Of a stretch of 64,000 bases of DNA, positions 50,543 to 59,196 are shown piece after piece (the first letter of the stretch is position 1; every line of letters starts with the position of its first letter). Position numbers and translations under genes: made by a program. The stretch is from Paenibacillus sp. 1781tsa1 (GTDB taxonomy: Bacteria > Bacillota > Bacilli > Paenibacillales > Paenibacillaceae). Where the stretch lies: the NCBI RefSeq assembly GCF_024159265.1, contig NZ_JAMYWY010000001.1, positions 6,014,001 to 6,078,000 on the forward strand. Reading direction: 5' to 3'. The notes under the pieces were generated by a model that did not search any database, had not been told where the DNA came from, and worked only from the letters and a program-made list of their open reading frames with translations.

Positions 50543-52171
50543 TTACATGGATTTAGTCAGCGTAATGGAACCATCTTTTTGTGCCCATTTCACGTCCCAG
50601 TTCAGAAGTTCAGCAATGAAACGCAGAGGTACTTGCGTACGTCCATCTTTGTTGACAAATACCGTAGCACCCACGTTTTTCTTCACGCCGTTCACTTCCA
50701 TAACGTTGTTGTTCACCCAGAATTCAAGGGTATCATCGCCAGCCATTACCGTTACTTGTTGTGCTTTTTTGTCCCATTTCACTGTTGCACCAATACCTTC
50801 ACTTAAGAAACGCAGTGGAATGTAAGTTGTGTTTTTCCAGAGCACTGGTGTGGTGTCCATGTTGGTTGTTTTGTCGTTAATTTTCAGCATTTTGCTGTTC
50901 AGTTGCATCCACACCGTTGTCATTTCTGGCGCTGGTGCAGGTGTTGCTGGCTCTTGGAATTTGTCGTTAAATTGAGTCACAATCGCGTTACCCAAGGCTT
51001 GACCTACACCAAACATCACTTTAAAGCCTTCACGATTGGTTGTGTAAGAAGCATCATAGTTGCCTGCTGCATATTGATTCAATACGTTTTGCACTTGATT
51101 TTCATGTGTTGTCAGTGCTTGTTGTCCTGCTGCTTTTGGCAGATTGCCAGCTGTTGCCGAATCCAGGAATGTAGCGAATTCTGTTGTAAATCCGTCAATA
51201 CGTTTCTCTACTGCTGCACGAGCCGCAGCATCGTTGTTTTTCACGGCTTTTACATAGTCGCTTTGCGCATTAACGTGATTGGTAACCCAAATTTTCTCGA
51301 AAGCATTGGCACCATCGTTACCGTAAACGGAAGCAATCGCTGCTTTGAAGTCAGCTGTGTTTCCAGCTTCAGCTGTAATCAGTGCGTTGGAAGCGGCTGT
51401 ACGTCCATCGAACTCCTCTTGCATTTGCAGAGCCGAAAGCGCAAAGTGTTCGGAAGCCAGGTGGTTGAGTGCAGATCTCAGATCAGCTGCTTTGGTATCC
51501 GCTTTGGTATTTTGGAATTTCTCAGGCATTTGTGTAGTAATTGCTGTGGAAAGTGCCTTACTTACGTCGAACATTTCTTTGAAACCTTCACGATAAGCCT
51601 TGTATGCATCAGCGTAATCTCCAGCTACATACTCATCAAAAACTTTTTGCACGAGATCTTCATGTACTTTCAGCGCCTGTTTGGCTGCTGCTTTTGGCAA
51701 TTTGCCTTCGGTAGCTGTGCTCAGGAACGTGGAGAACTCATCCACGAAACCGTTGATGTTTGCCTGTGCTTGTTTGATCCCAGCCTGGTTGCTCATTTTG
51801 GTTGCTTTCACCAGATCATCGGTGTATTTGTTATGAGCGCGGAAGATGCGTTCGAATTCTTTGGCACCTGCCTCACCATATAGGGAAGCAATCGCTGGTT
51901 GCATATCCAGTGCATTCTGGTCGAGTGCTTTGTAGGCTGCATCTGCATCTTTTGCTCCGTCATATGCTTTTGCCATTGCCGTTACTGCGAGTGCAAAGTG
52001 CTCGGACAGCAGGTGGTCCAGGTTTGCTCTCAAGTCAGCCGCAGGTGTGTTTACGGATGCTTTCATCATTGTCATTGGTGTCTGTGGGGCGGAAGCTGCT
52101 CCAGCGATCCCCGGCATCAACAGTGTCAAGCTAAGTACTGGTGCGATAAACTTCTTCATTTTCATTTTCAT
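50543..52171 (-). CDS. exported protein with duplicated four-His domain and copper-amine-oxidase-like stalk domain
   Basis: A 542-residue protein: signal peptide (to about 25), two tandem helical repeats (about 45-220 and 230-405) and a C-terminal copper-amine-oxidase N-terminal-like stalk domain (about 420-540; NTTYIPLRFLSEGIGATVKWD and GRTQVPLRFIAELLNWDVKW). The repeats keep His53/58/113/170 and His237/242/299/356 with almost identical spacing, including HLxSEHFAL. This suggests a helical bundle that binds metal or heme. The stalk domain probably attaches it to the wall. It lies near YtkA-like and BdbC-like genes. Function unknown. Confidence 0.85.
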   Translation of the reverse strand: MKMKMKKFIAPVLSLTLLMPGIAGAASAPQTPMTMMKASVNTPAADLRANLDHLLSEHFALAVTAMAKAYDGAKDADAAYKALDQNALDMQPAIASLYGEAGAKEFERIFRAHNKYTDDLVKATKMSNQAGIKQAQANINGFVDEFSTFLSTATEGKLPKAAAKQALKVHEDLVQKVFDEYVAGDYADAYKAYREGFKEMFDVSKALSTAITTQMPEKFQNTKADTKAADLRSALNHLASEHFALSALQMQEEFDGRTAASNALITAEAGNTADFKAAIASVYGNDGANAFEKIWVTNHVNAQSDYVKAVKNNDAAARAAVEKRIDGFTTEFATFLDSATAGNLPKAAGQQALTTHENQVQNVLNQYAAGNYDASYTTNREGFKVMFGVGQALGNAIVTQFNDKFQEPATPAPAPEMTTVWMQLNSKMLKINDKTTNMDTTPVLWKNTTYIPLRFLSEGIGATVKWDKKAQQVTVMAGDDTLEFWVNNNVMEVNGVKKNVGATVFVNKDGRTQVPLRFIAELLNWDVKWAQKDGSITLTKSM

Positions 52172-52274
52172 TACGTGTTCACTCCTCGATTATGTTTTGT
52201 GTATAATTTCTTTCCTCGTCGTCGTCTTCATAGGGTGTAACGCAGGGTTCACTAATCTGGATCACTCTGTGGGC

Positions 52275-52319
52275 AAAAAAAAACGCAGCCTTCAGTGAAG
52301 AAAGCTGCGAATGCCTGTT
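52275..52319 (-). terminator. leader terminator upstream of the four-histidine stalk gene
   Basis: Stem CGCAGC/GCTGCG with a long loop and T9 on the minus strand. It lies about 100 bases before the gene start and after a TATAAT (52354-52359, minus strand), with no other minus gene ending nearby, so it is best read as an attenuator or a short-RNA terminator. The remainder of 52320-52500 shows nothing else. Confidence 0.65.
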
Positions 52320-52353
52320 GTATCAAGGTTTTTTTGAATTAAAAAATAATAAA

Positions 52354-52359
52354 ATTATA
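52354..52359 (-). promoter_or_regulatory. -10 box for the stalk gene leader
   Basis: Perfect TATAAT on the minus strand, with a weak -35 (TAGTCA) upstream. A transcript from here would include the hairpin at 52284-52319. Confidence 0.45.
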
Positions 52360-52500
52360 GTGATCTTTCTGATCAATGACTACCTACGTACTGTAAGACA
52401 ATTACTTCATTTCCCTTTATTTCTCAACTATAGCTTACATCAAAGGTTATCTTGAAGTACAATAAAGACATATCAACTTATTCGCGAAGGAGGTTCATTC

Positions 52501-52707
52501 ATGACCTGGTTGCCTTATGTTTTAATTGTAGGAATCGCCCTATTTGGAGGTATTGCTACCCTGATTATCGGAAATTCCAAAGCCAATCAGACCAGCAACC
52601 CCGAATATGATCGCCGCACAAAGCAAAACCTCAGTAAACTTTCCTATGTATACGTTGGTGCAATTGTACTTGGTTTTGGCGGACTAGTCCTCTATCTTTT
52701 CAACTAA
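52501..52707 (+). CDS. small two-helix membrane protein
   Basis: A 68-residue protein with two hydrophobic helices (PYVLIVGIALFGGIATLIIG and YVYVGAIVLGFGGLVLYLF) joined by a polar loop rich in Asn, Lys and Arg. AAGGAGG lies seven bases before the ATG, so it is clearly a translated gene. No family recognised. Convergent with the kinase-like gene at 52704, overlapping by four bases. Confidence 0.85.
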   Translation: MTWLPYVLIVGIALFGGIATLIIGNSKANQTSNPEYDRRTKQNLSKLSYVYVGAIVLGFGGLVLYLFN

Positions 52708-53594
52708 AATGTTTCGATTCGGCAAAGAATACGTTCAAACATGCCTAGCAGCTTAAGTTTTCGTTCTACATATCCAATGGTTGAGGGGCCATCTCCCCTC
52801 TCCCTGATTACTGCCAAAAATCCGCGTAACATCCATACTTGTAACTGATCGTATAGCTGCCTCCTGTTAAAATTAGCATTCTCCTGCACATAACCCTCTT
52901 CAAAGTCAGCCATAATCTTTCCAAGTTCTTGCCTATGTGTTGATGCGGGAATTGTAGAAGTCAGTACAGCTGCCAGATCAAAATGATGATCATCCATTCT
53001 TACTTCACCGAAATCAATAATGTAGATGGACTCTTTTGTAAACAACAAGTTCCACATGCCTAGATCCCCATGAATGACTGAATGGTTCGTCTTGCGAAAT
53101 TCCAGACACTCCTCTGTAAGCTGGGCTAACGTACGAACTTGTTCAGATGACGAAGCTAACACTACATTGGAAACCTCACCCCATAATTGAGATAACTCGA
53201 AACGATCTTCCATACCAGCAACCTTAAGATGATTCGTCGTACGATGAAAAAGACCGATCACCTGACCTAACCGGACAAAGTCAATTTCACTTTGGGAACG
53301 CGGAAGCAAATCCTCTATGTATATCTGCAAATTATAAAACTCATTATTATATGTAATATACGGAATCTTGTATTTTGTCTGTATCATGGATGGTGAAATG
53401 TTTACCGATGCCAATGCCTGAACCATTTCATACTCAATCCACGCCTGTTGTTCGTTCCTCAGTTTACGTAAAACGAACTTACCTTGTGTAGCCTCAATTA
53501 ACATCGCTTTAGAACTATTACCGTGTTCTATGGCATTAAATCCTACAATATTCCCTATATCATAATGAACTGCCACGTAATGAAAAATTGTCAT
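52704..53594 (-). CDS. aminoglycoside-phosphotransferase-fold kinase
   Basis: A 296-residue kinase-like protein of the APH/choline-kinase superfamily. The catalytic loop is VIHGDLGMWNLLF (Brenner motif with Asp and Asn) and the metal-binding DFG is in IIDFGEVRMDD. The substrate may be a small alcohol, sugar or amino alcohol; resistance to antibiotics is not implied. The start at 53594 follows GAGGTG; the longer frame is less likely. Single gene. Confidence 0.85.
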   Translation of the reverse strand: MTIFHYVAVHYDIGNIVGFNAIEHGNSSKAMLIEATQGKFVLRKLRNEQQAWIEYEMVQALASVNISPSMIQTKYKIPYITYNNEFYNLQIYIEDLLPRSQSEIDFVRLGQVIGLFHRTTNHLKVAGMEDRFELSQLWGEVSNVVLASSSEQVRTLAQLTEECLEFRKTNHSVIHGDLGMWNLLFTKESIYIIDFGEVRMDDHHFDLAAVLTSTIPASTHRQELGKIMADFEEGYVQENANFNRRQLYDQLQVWMLRGFLAVIRERGDGPSTIGYVERKLKLLGMFERILCRIETF

Positions 53595-53784
53595 GCCTTC
53601 ACCTCGTTTCCTGATCCTAAGCGATCTATTCAACAGACAGATGCTAGTCTCCTGTCTCTATACACATGTTTACAAGTTGGAGATAATTCAGAATTATTCT
53701 GGATATGTTCGGGGTTTAATATAAAGCCATAAGGGACAGCGAGCCCATTAAACAAAACCAACCCCCAACTTGAAGGAGAGATAT

Positions 53785-54894
53785 ATGATGAAAAAAAACA
53801 TGAAGAAATCCGTAGCAACGATGATGGTACTGGGCATGACATTAACAGGAGCAACGGGCGTATTTGCCGGAACGCAGCTTGAGAAAATCTCTGCATACCT
53901 TAACCATGGAATCAGCTTCAATGTCGATGGAGCGGCTTACTCACCAACCGATGGCAATGGCAACAAACTCGCTCCAATTACCTATAACAACTCTACTTAT
54001 CTGCCTGTACGTGCCCTTGCCGATGCGCTTCATGTGCCTGTATCCTATGACGGCAAAAAAGGTCAGGTCATTATTGGCCAAGCGACAAGTAATCCATCTG
54101 CATTGACGAATGTAACGTATAGCGCAACACAGAAAGAGGCAATTCAAAAGGCTTTTGCACAATTCGATGGGTTCGAGACAGCTTATGCCCCTCAGCAGAT
54201 GATTGCAGGTGACACGTTCAAAAGTGTAGGTGCGGGTGGCGACGGCGTAAGCTTTGTTTTCAACCATATGAAAGTGGATGTGTCTCCAAGAGATTATTCA
54301 GACGGTTATACGAGCAAAGACGTGAAACTGTCCAATGGCGTGATGGCCAAATGGTACACACCAGACCAAACGGGCATGCTCACGTTCCAACTGGATGATC
54401 GCTATGTTACCCTTAGCTCGCCGGATCATAAGTTGAGTCAAGCTCAGTTGCAACAAGTCGCGGTCTCTGTTCAAAAGGTAACTGGCAACAACGATCAAGG
54501 GATCACCGCATTCGCTGATGTGAACTATAGCAAGCAACAATTGGATAACATTCGCAAAGCATTTGCGAAGTTTGACGGGTTCACAACAGCTTATGCCCCA
54601 CAACATATGGTTGCTGGAGACACGTTCAAAAGCGTAGGTGCAGGCGGCGATGGTGTAAACTTTGTTTTTAATCGCATGAATATCACGGTATCTCCTAAAG
54701 ACTACTCGTTCAGCTATGATGGCAAAACGGTCAAACTGCCTAATGGCATATCAGCCAAATGGTATACACCAGACCAAACGGATATGCTCACGTTCAAACT
54801 GGATGATCGTTATGTAACCATCAGCTCACCGAATAACCAATTGACTCACACTCAGCTGGAGCAAATGGCGGTATCTGTACAAAAAGTGAAATAA
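53785..54894 (+). CDS. exported stalk-domain protein with two tandem 120-residue repeats
   Basis: A 369-residue secreted protein: signal peptide, a copper-amine-oxidase-like stalk domain (about 35-100; NNSTYLPVRALADALHVPV), then two clearly duplicated domains of about 120 residues. Each contains KAFAxFDGFxTAYAPQ, AGDTFKSVGAGGDGVxF, AKWYTPDQT and LDDRYVTxSSP. The repeat family was not recognised. ATG 53785 lies six bases after AAGGAG. Probably a wall-associated or secreted protein of unknown function. Confidence 0.85.
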   Translation: MMKKNMKKSVATMMVLGMTLTGATGVFAGTQLEKISAYLNHGISFNVDGAAYSPTDGNGNKLAPITYNNSTYLPVRALADALHVPVSYDGKKGQVIIGQATSNPSALTNVTYSATQKEAIQKAFAQFDGFETAYAPQQMIAGDTFKSVGAGGDGVSFVFNHMKVDVSPRDYSDGYTSKDVKLSNGVMAKWYTPDQTGMLTFQLDDRYVTLSSPDHKLSQAQLQQVAVSVQKVTGNNDQGITAFADVNYSKQQLDNIRKAFAKFDGFTTAYAPQHMVAGDTFKSVGAGGDGVNFVFNRMNITVSPKDYSFSYDGKTVKLPNGISAKWYTPDQTDMLTFKLDDRYVTISSPNNQLTHTQLEQMAVSVQKVK

Positions 54895-54925
54895 TCGATG
54901 CACGATTCTTATCATCGGAATAGAA

Positions 54926-54982
54926 AATAAAAACACACATCATTTCGGTCCCGCTCTATGAGTTGGGGCTGATTTGATGTGT
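54926..54982 (-). terminator. intrinsic terminator after the 226-residue membrane protein gene
   Basis: Stem ACACATCA/TGATGTGT with a large inner arm; TTTTTATTTTC follows on the minus strand. It may also stop the convergent plus-strand gene. Confidence 0.75.
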
Positions 54983-54983
54983 A

Positions 54984-55664
54984 TTACGTATTCTCAAGCT
55001 CTGCTTCAAAGACCTCTGCCTTATTCATGACCTGGCGAAGCCAGTAATACCGATGCAAGTCCATGATAAAGTGAAACACGACAAAAGCCAGCATAATGTA
55101 TATACACATTAGCACAACAGCCACAGTCTGCTGTGTAACAAAGGCCAGTGAAATATTGGCCAGAAGATATGTTCCGCCCGTAATCATCGTTAATGTGGCA
55201 ACAGGCACACCCGTGCTCTTATCCCCTTTTCTACGCTGAGGAGGCTGCTGCAACCTACGCAAACGAAACTTCACGTATTGGAATAAGGCAAAACCATATA
55301 CCGCAAATGATCCAATGGCGTACCAAGGTGTCGACAGACCAAGTGTCCCGTAGGCAAACTTCTGTATAGTTACCATAAATCCCACAGAACAAACGATGCC
55401 AAATACGCCTCGGAACAGTACATAATTCAGTTGGAGTCTGCGTGGGGCAACAATCAGGGCAATCGCCCATATATTCATAAAGGCTAGCGGTGGCACGAGA
55501 ATATACGCATACAGCGATTGGAACGGGACACTGAACAGGGGAATAAGCAGAAATACGTTAAGAAAAAACAGGACAAGTATACCTGCACTCAGCCGAATAC
55601 CATCTACTGCATAGATAACATAAGGTGAACCTTCATACGGTTTTGAACGTTTATTGTTCGCCAT
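54984..55664 (-). CDS. hypothetical polytopic membrane protein
   Basis: A 226-residue protein with about six hydrophobic helices, a basic loop near residues 135-150 (RLRRLQQPPQRRKGDK) and a charged C-terminus. No family recognised. AAGGAAG lies before the ATG. It is the last of three same-strand genes of unknown function (58555 to 54984), with gaps of 33 and 77 bases, so an operon is possible. Confidence 0.8.
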   Translation of the reverse strand: MANNKRSKPYEGSPYVIYAVDGIRLSAGILVLFFLNVFLLIPLFSVPFQSLYAYILVPPLAFMNIWAIALIVAPRRLQLNYVLFRGVFGIVCSVGFMVTIQKFAYGTLGLSTPWYAIGSFAVYGFALFQYVKFRLRRLQQPPQRRKGDKSTGVPVATLTMITGGTYLLANISLAFVTQQTVAVVLMCIYIMLAFVVFHFIMDLHRYYWLRQVMNKAEVFEAELENT

Positions 55665-55697
55665 AATAGCTTCCTTGATAGATAGGTTTCGTCATAA

Positions 55698-56750
55698 TTA
55701 CAGTGCCACTTCCGGCAACCGAACAACCCTGCGATAGTACATCGCATCCATCAAATCCTCCCAGTCGAGTTCACTAGCATTAACGTCTCGATAATACACC
55801 GCAGCAGCAGGCAAGAAGCCAACCAGCGGCCCTGTACCACCACATATCAGACTCCCGCCGTCTCCGCCCTTGGGCATCACATCCCCGGCCGAATCGAGCG
55901 TAAGCTCATATTTGTAGGGATCACCAGCAAACTTTATGCCAAAGAAATTCGGCATTTCCAAATCATAAGAATGATCATCCTTTTCTTCAACTCGTGAAGA
56001 AGCCGTCTCTGCCGATCCATCCACAATTTCATCCATGCCTTCCAGACTTCCAAAATGCCTCAGTTTCATCGTGTAGTCGAAGCTGTCCCCCCAGGGAAAT
56101 AACGTGCGACAACCGCCACCATAGATATACTCCCATTCATCTTCAGTCAGCAAACCAAAGCCCGCCGCTGCTTCCTCTCTCACAACGTCTTCCAGCTCTA
56201 TTCCTTCGTTAAACCACAGGATTCGCACTGCATCTTCACTTTGGCGAATCAGACGGAATTGTTGGTGCAATTCATATTCACGTATATCCGATTGCTTAAA
56301 CTGCTCCAGTGCCGCAGGGAAATCTGGGTCTTCCTGTGCGAATGCTTCCTCCTCCGATACTTCAATCCATCCAAGCGAGATCAGTTCACATTCCACAAGC
56401 ATCGGCGCAATAGTAACTTCTCTCACAGGTGACATCTGACTCGCCAGAAACGAATCCACGTCCTCTACACCATACTCAGTGACCGTTTCATGCAGGTCGG
56501 CTGAGGTTTCTTCGTTCATACCATGCTGCCAACGATCCCAGCCGAGGGTTATGCGGTCCCCAGGTACAAATACAAACCTCTCCTCCTCATGCCTAAACAC
56601 TCCTGTCTCGATTCGCTGACCAAATCGTTCAAATGTCTCGAGACCCTCATATACCATACCTTCCGGTAATTGACGAACAAGCTTACGCATCCAGGCCTCT
56701 TTGTCCTGAGCATTCAACCCCTGCCACATGTCTCGTTTTAATGCTTCCAT
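55698..56750 (-). CDS. hypothetical protein with a SUMF1/formylglycine-enzyme-like region
   Basis: A 350-residue cytoplasmic protein, acidic. The segment LTEDEWEYIYGGGCRTLFPWGDSFD resembles the sulfatase-modifying-factor (FGE-sulfatase) fold, as do FFGIKFAGDPYKYEL and the closing YYRDVNASELDW-YRRVVRL. The N-terminal half is not recognised, and the copper-binding cysteines of true FGE are not evident. The start at 56750 has GGTGGGGAG upstream. It follows the 571-residue gene by about 90 bases; function unknown. Confidence 0.75.
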   Translation of the reverse strand: MEALKRDMWQGLNAQDKEAWMRKLVRQLPEGMVYEGLETFERFGQRIETGVFRHEEERFVFVPGDRITLGWDRWQHGMNEETSADLHETVTEYGVEDVDSFLASQMSPVREVTIAPMLVECELISLGWIEVSEEEAFAQEDPDFPAALEQFKQSDIREYELHQQFRLIRQSEDAVRILWFNEGIELEDVVREEAAAGFGLLTEDEWEYIYGGGCRTLFPWGDSFDYTMKLRHFGSLEGMDEIVDGSAETASSRVEEKDDHSYDLEMPNFFGIKFAGDPYKYELTLDSAGDVMPKGGDGGSLICGGTGPLVGFLPAAAVYYRDVNASELDWEDLMDAMYYRRVVRLPEVAL

Positions 56751-56839
56751 AACTCTCCCCACCTTTACTTATATACTTCCACTTCTCTAAAATGCTTTAC
56801 TGGCTGGCACAGCACAATCTGACTTGCCTTGTTTGCATT

Positions 56840-58555
56840 CTATTTCCCTGCGGCCTGCAACAGTTTTAGCAGTAATTCCTTCCGTCTTCCCTCCGCTTTG
56901 CGAGCCAGCGTTGCAAGCTTTTCCATCTTGCCGAAGATCGGGTAAAGTACACGTTCCACTTCGTAATGCTCAAGTCCTTGAATCTGCCTAACCAACAGTT
57001 CGAATATTTCATCATTCTCCAGCTCAGTCTGAATCTTCAGCTTCAGACTGTCGGTCGAACGACGCAAGCTGGCGACTAACGCAGGTATGGATTGTGCTGT
57101 TACACCCTGTTGTTCCACAAATGCCGCAATGAACTTATCCTGAATTAACTGATGCTCATCATCCACTTCGCCCATGTAATATTCAACCAGCGGGAAATAC
57201 CGCTCATCCACGAGCCCCAGCCCAAAGGTTGCATAACTGCCTGGCATACAGCTTTTCTCGCCCTCGGTATCCTCATAAAACTCAAACTCCTGGATAGCCT
57301 CACGCGCATACTCTTCCAGGAGTAGGTGCAACTCCGAGTACTCCAGTGCATTGGCAAAGAATCGGTGTGTATCCGACTTCGCGAGTCCTTTGATCGGCAA
57401 ATACTGTTTTACGCTGGACTTGAGCTTGATCTTATAACTTTTCGGAAAGCCCTGTTTCAATAAATGCGTGATAAAGGTAAGTGCCTGCTGATAGGCACTC
57501 ACCTCTTCCTTCCGAATGAGAATGGTTATCAGAGCAAAAACATCATTTGCTTTGCATTCCACTTCTTCCGTTTTCACATGAATATCCTCTTTCGCATACG
57601 TCCCGCTACCTTCCGTCATCATCAGTGCCGCACGTCTGCTGCCGAGTTGCTTCGCGAGTTCCAGATAAGTCTGACCTTGGGCTTTGCTATAATTCGGCTC
57701 AAATCGTAAAATCATCACTGCCGCGTATAACAGCAGATCTATGGGTTGAGTCCCGGGTACTTGCGCCTTCTGCTTCTTATCCGACGATTGATCTGTCTGT
57801 GATTCAACATCCCATTCCAACGTCGCTCCTGGCTTAAGCGAATATTCATTGGTACGATATGCAGAAGACTGCACATCATAATATTGTGGCAAGAACTGAC
57901 TCTCCGCCCATGCCTTCAACGCACGAGTAATATCACCACGATGCTCGGCAAGTGCCTCCGGGCGACCCTGATTCAACTCTTGAATCCGGTCATACTGCCT
58001 GAGGATCCATGCTACATCCAGCTCAGGAAACAGTGTAGGGTCAAGCAGATGACGCGTCAAAAAGAAGGATTCCAACGGCTTTGTTGGATATGCACCGTTC
58101 TCCAGCTTCTGATCAATGTATGTATGAATACGCTCAAGCAACTGCTGCTTTTTCTCTTCATTGATATATTCCAGCAAAGTCAGTTGCAGCTTTCCTTCTG
58201 TTGTAGGGAATTTACCACGGAAGGTAAATCGATAGTCAATCAACGGGGAATCGGCCAGCTTGTCCAGTCTTCCCTGAACAACCTCTACAAGCTTAGGTCC
58301 AATCTCATTACGAACCTGTTCCTCGGTAAAGGCTCCTGCCTGCTTCGATTTCAGACCATCATCCAAACCCAGATCCACACTGTCTAATGTAGTCCGTCCA
58401 GGTCTATAATCCAGCAAAATATCATTGAAGATGCCTATTTGCAGCGTAGTTCGCTTCGTAACATTTTCCAAGTCATCCCGCTGTTCCTGTTCATCAAACC
58501 ATTCATGAATTGTCGTCATCATCTCTTCCATTGCCTGGTCATAAAGTGTACTCAT
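56840..58555 (-). CDS. large hypothetical protein (DUF6138-like)
   Basis: A 571-residue soluble protein, mainly helical and acidic. From memory it resembles the DUF6138 family of Bacillales; I cannot verify this. No catalytic motif was seen. AGGAG lies five bases before the ATG. It is the first of the three-gene group with the SUMF1-like and membrane proteins. Function unknown. Confidence 0.78.
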   Translation of the reverse strand: MSTLYDQAMEEMMTTIHEWFDEQEQRDDLENVTKRTTLQIGIFNDILLDYRPGRTTLDSVDLGLDDGLKSKQAGAFTEEQVRNEIGPKLVEVVQGRLDKLADSPLIDYRFTFRGKFPTTEGKLQLTLLEYINEEKKQQLLERIHTYIDQKLENGAYPTKPLESFFLTRHLLDPTLFPELDVAWILRQYDRIQELNQGRPEALAEHRGDITRALKAWAESQFLPQYYDVQSSAYRTNEYSLKPGATLEWDVESQTDQSSDKKQKAQVPGTQPIDLLLYAAVMILRFEPNYSKAQGQTYLELAKQLGSRRAALMMTEGSGTYAKEDIHVKTEEVECKANDVFALITILIRKEEVSAYQQALTFITHLLKQGFPKSYKIKLKSSVKQYLPIKGLAKSDTHRFFANALEYSELHLLLEEYAREAIQEFEFYEDTEGEKSCMPGSYATFGLGLVDERYFPLVEYYMGEVDDEHQLIQDKFIAAFVEQQGVTAQSIPALVASLRRSTDSLKLKIQTELENDEIFELLVRQIQGLEHYEVERVLYPIFGKMEKLATLARKAEGRRKELLLKLLQAAGK

Positions 58556-58849
58556 CTAATCTCCTGCCTTCCCATGCATCTAATGATGTTCACCAACCAC
58601 ACTTGAACCTCTATGAATCCCGGATCAATCCGGGGCATCTATGTTATAAATACGTATTGATGTTCGTATACTACCTATTATTTTACTCTCTCAAGTACAC
58701 CGGGAACAATAAGGCAGCAGGGGGAGAAAAGGTGGTGAAAGATGCCCATAAGTGGTATTTAAGACACGCCCTAGTCAAAGAGATCTACAGATGCCTTTCA
58801 CATCTATGTAGGCTCTCGGTATGCCCTCGCTATCATCATCCCCACGTTG

Positions 58850-58855
58850 TATAAT
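58850..58855 (+). promoter_or_regulatory. -10 box for the 80-residue gene
   Basis: TATAAT at 58850-58855, about 30 bases before the start codon; the -35 is weak. The gap 58556-58849 holds only a small hairpin (CCCGGAT/ATCCGGG at 58618-58633) and no convincing gene. Confidence 0.45.
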
Positions 58856-58886
58856 CATTGTATTCCTTTTCAGGAGGTCAGACGAA

Positions 58887-59129
58887 ATGAGCTACAGCAA
58901 ATACTTCCCCTTGGAAAACTATTTGAATCAGGTTTCAATCACCCTTACATATGCAGAGCTTGAGGAAATTCTCGGATTTACGTTCCCCCCTACAGCGTAT
59001 AATCGCGAGCAATGGTGGGTCAATAATGCCATGAATCATACACAGGCACTATCCTGGTTAAATGCCGGATGGAAGGTGGATAACGTGATTTTAGGCAAAA
59101 ACGTTACTTTTGTCCGCTGCGAGTCATAA
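58887..59129 (+). CDS. small hypothetical protein (DUF7662-like)
   Basis: An 80-residue soluble protein beginning MSYSKYFPLENYLNQ. The pattern of YxPLxxYL, TYAELEEILG, PPTAYNREQWW and ALSWLNAGWKV is typical of a small domain also seen near restriction or DNA-damage genes (DUF7662, by recollection). AGGAGG lies nine bases before the ATG, and a bidirectional terminator follows. Function unknown. Confidence 0.8.
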   Translation: MSYSKYFPLENYLNQVSITLTYAELEEILGFTFPPTAYNREQWWVNNAMNHTQALSWLNAGWKVDNVILGKNVTFVRCES

Positions 59130-59143
59130 TATATCTGAGACAC

Positions 59144-59194
59144 AAAAAAAGCAGGTTAGACTGATGAATTCATCAGTTCTACCCTGCTTTTTTT
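59144..59194. terminator. bidirectional terminator between convergent genes
   Basis: Stem GCAGG with inner GACTGATG paired to CATCAGT and CCTGC, with A7 and T7 flanks. It serves the 80-residue gene and the binding-protein gene. Confidence 0.92.
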
Positions 59195-59196
59195 GT

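Noticed and set aside
58731..58854. 41-residue frame starting GTG after AAGGTG
   Set aside because: Cys/His-rich tail with no protein-like pattern, and it ends in the -10 box of the next gene.
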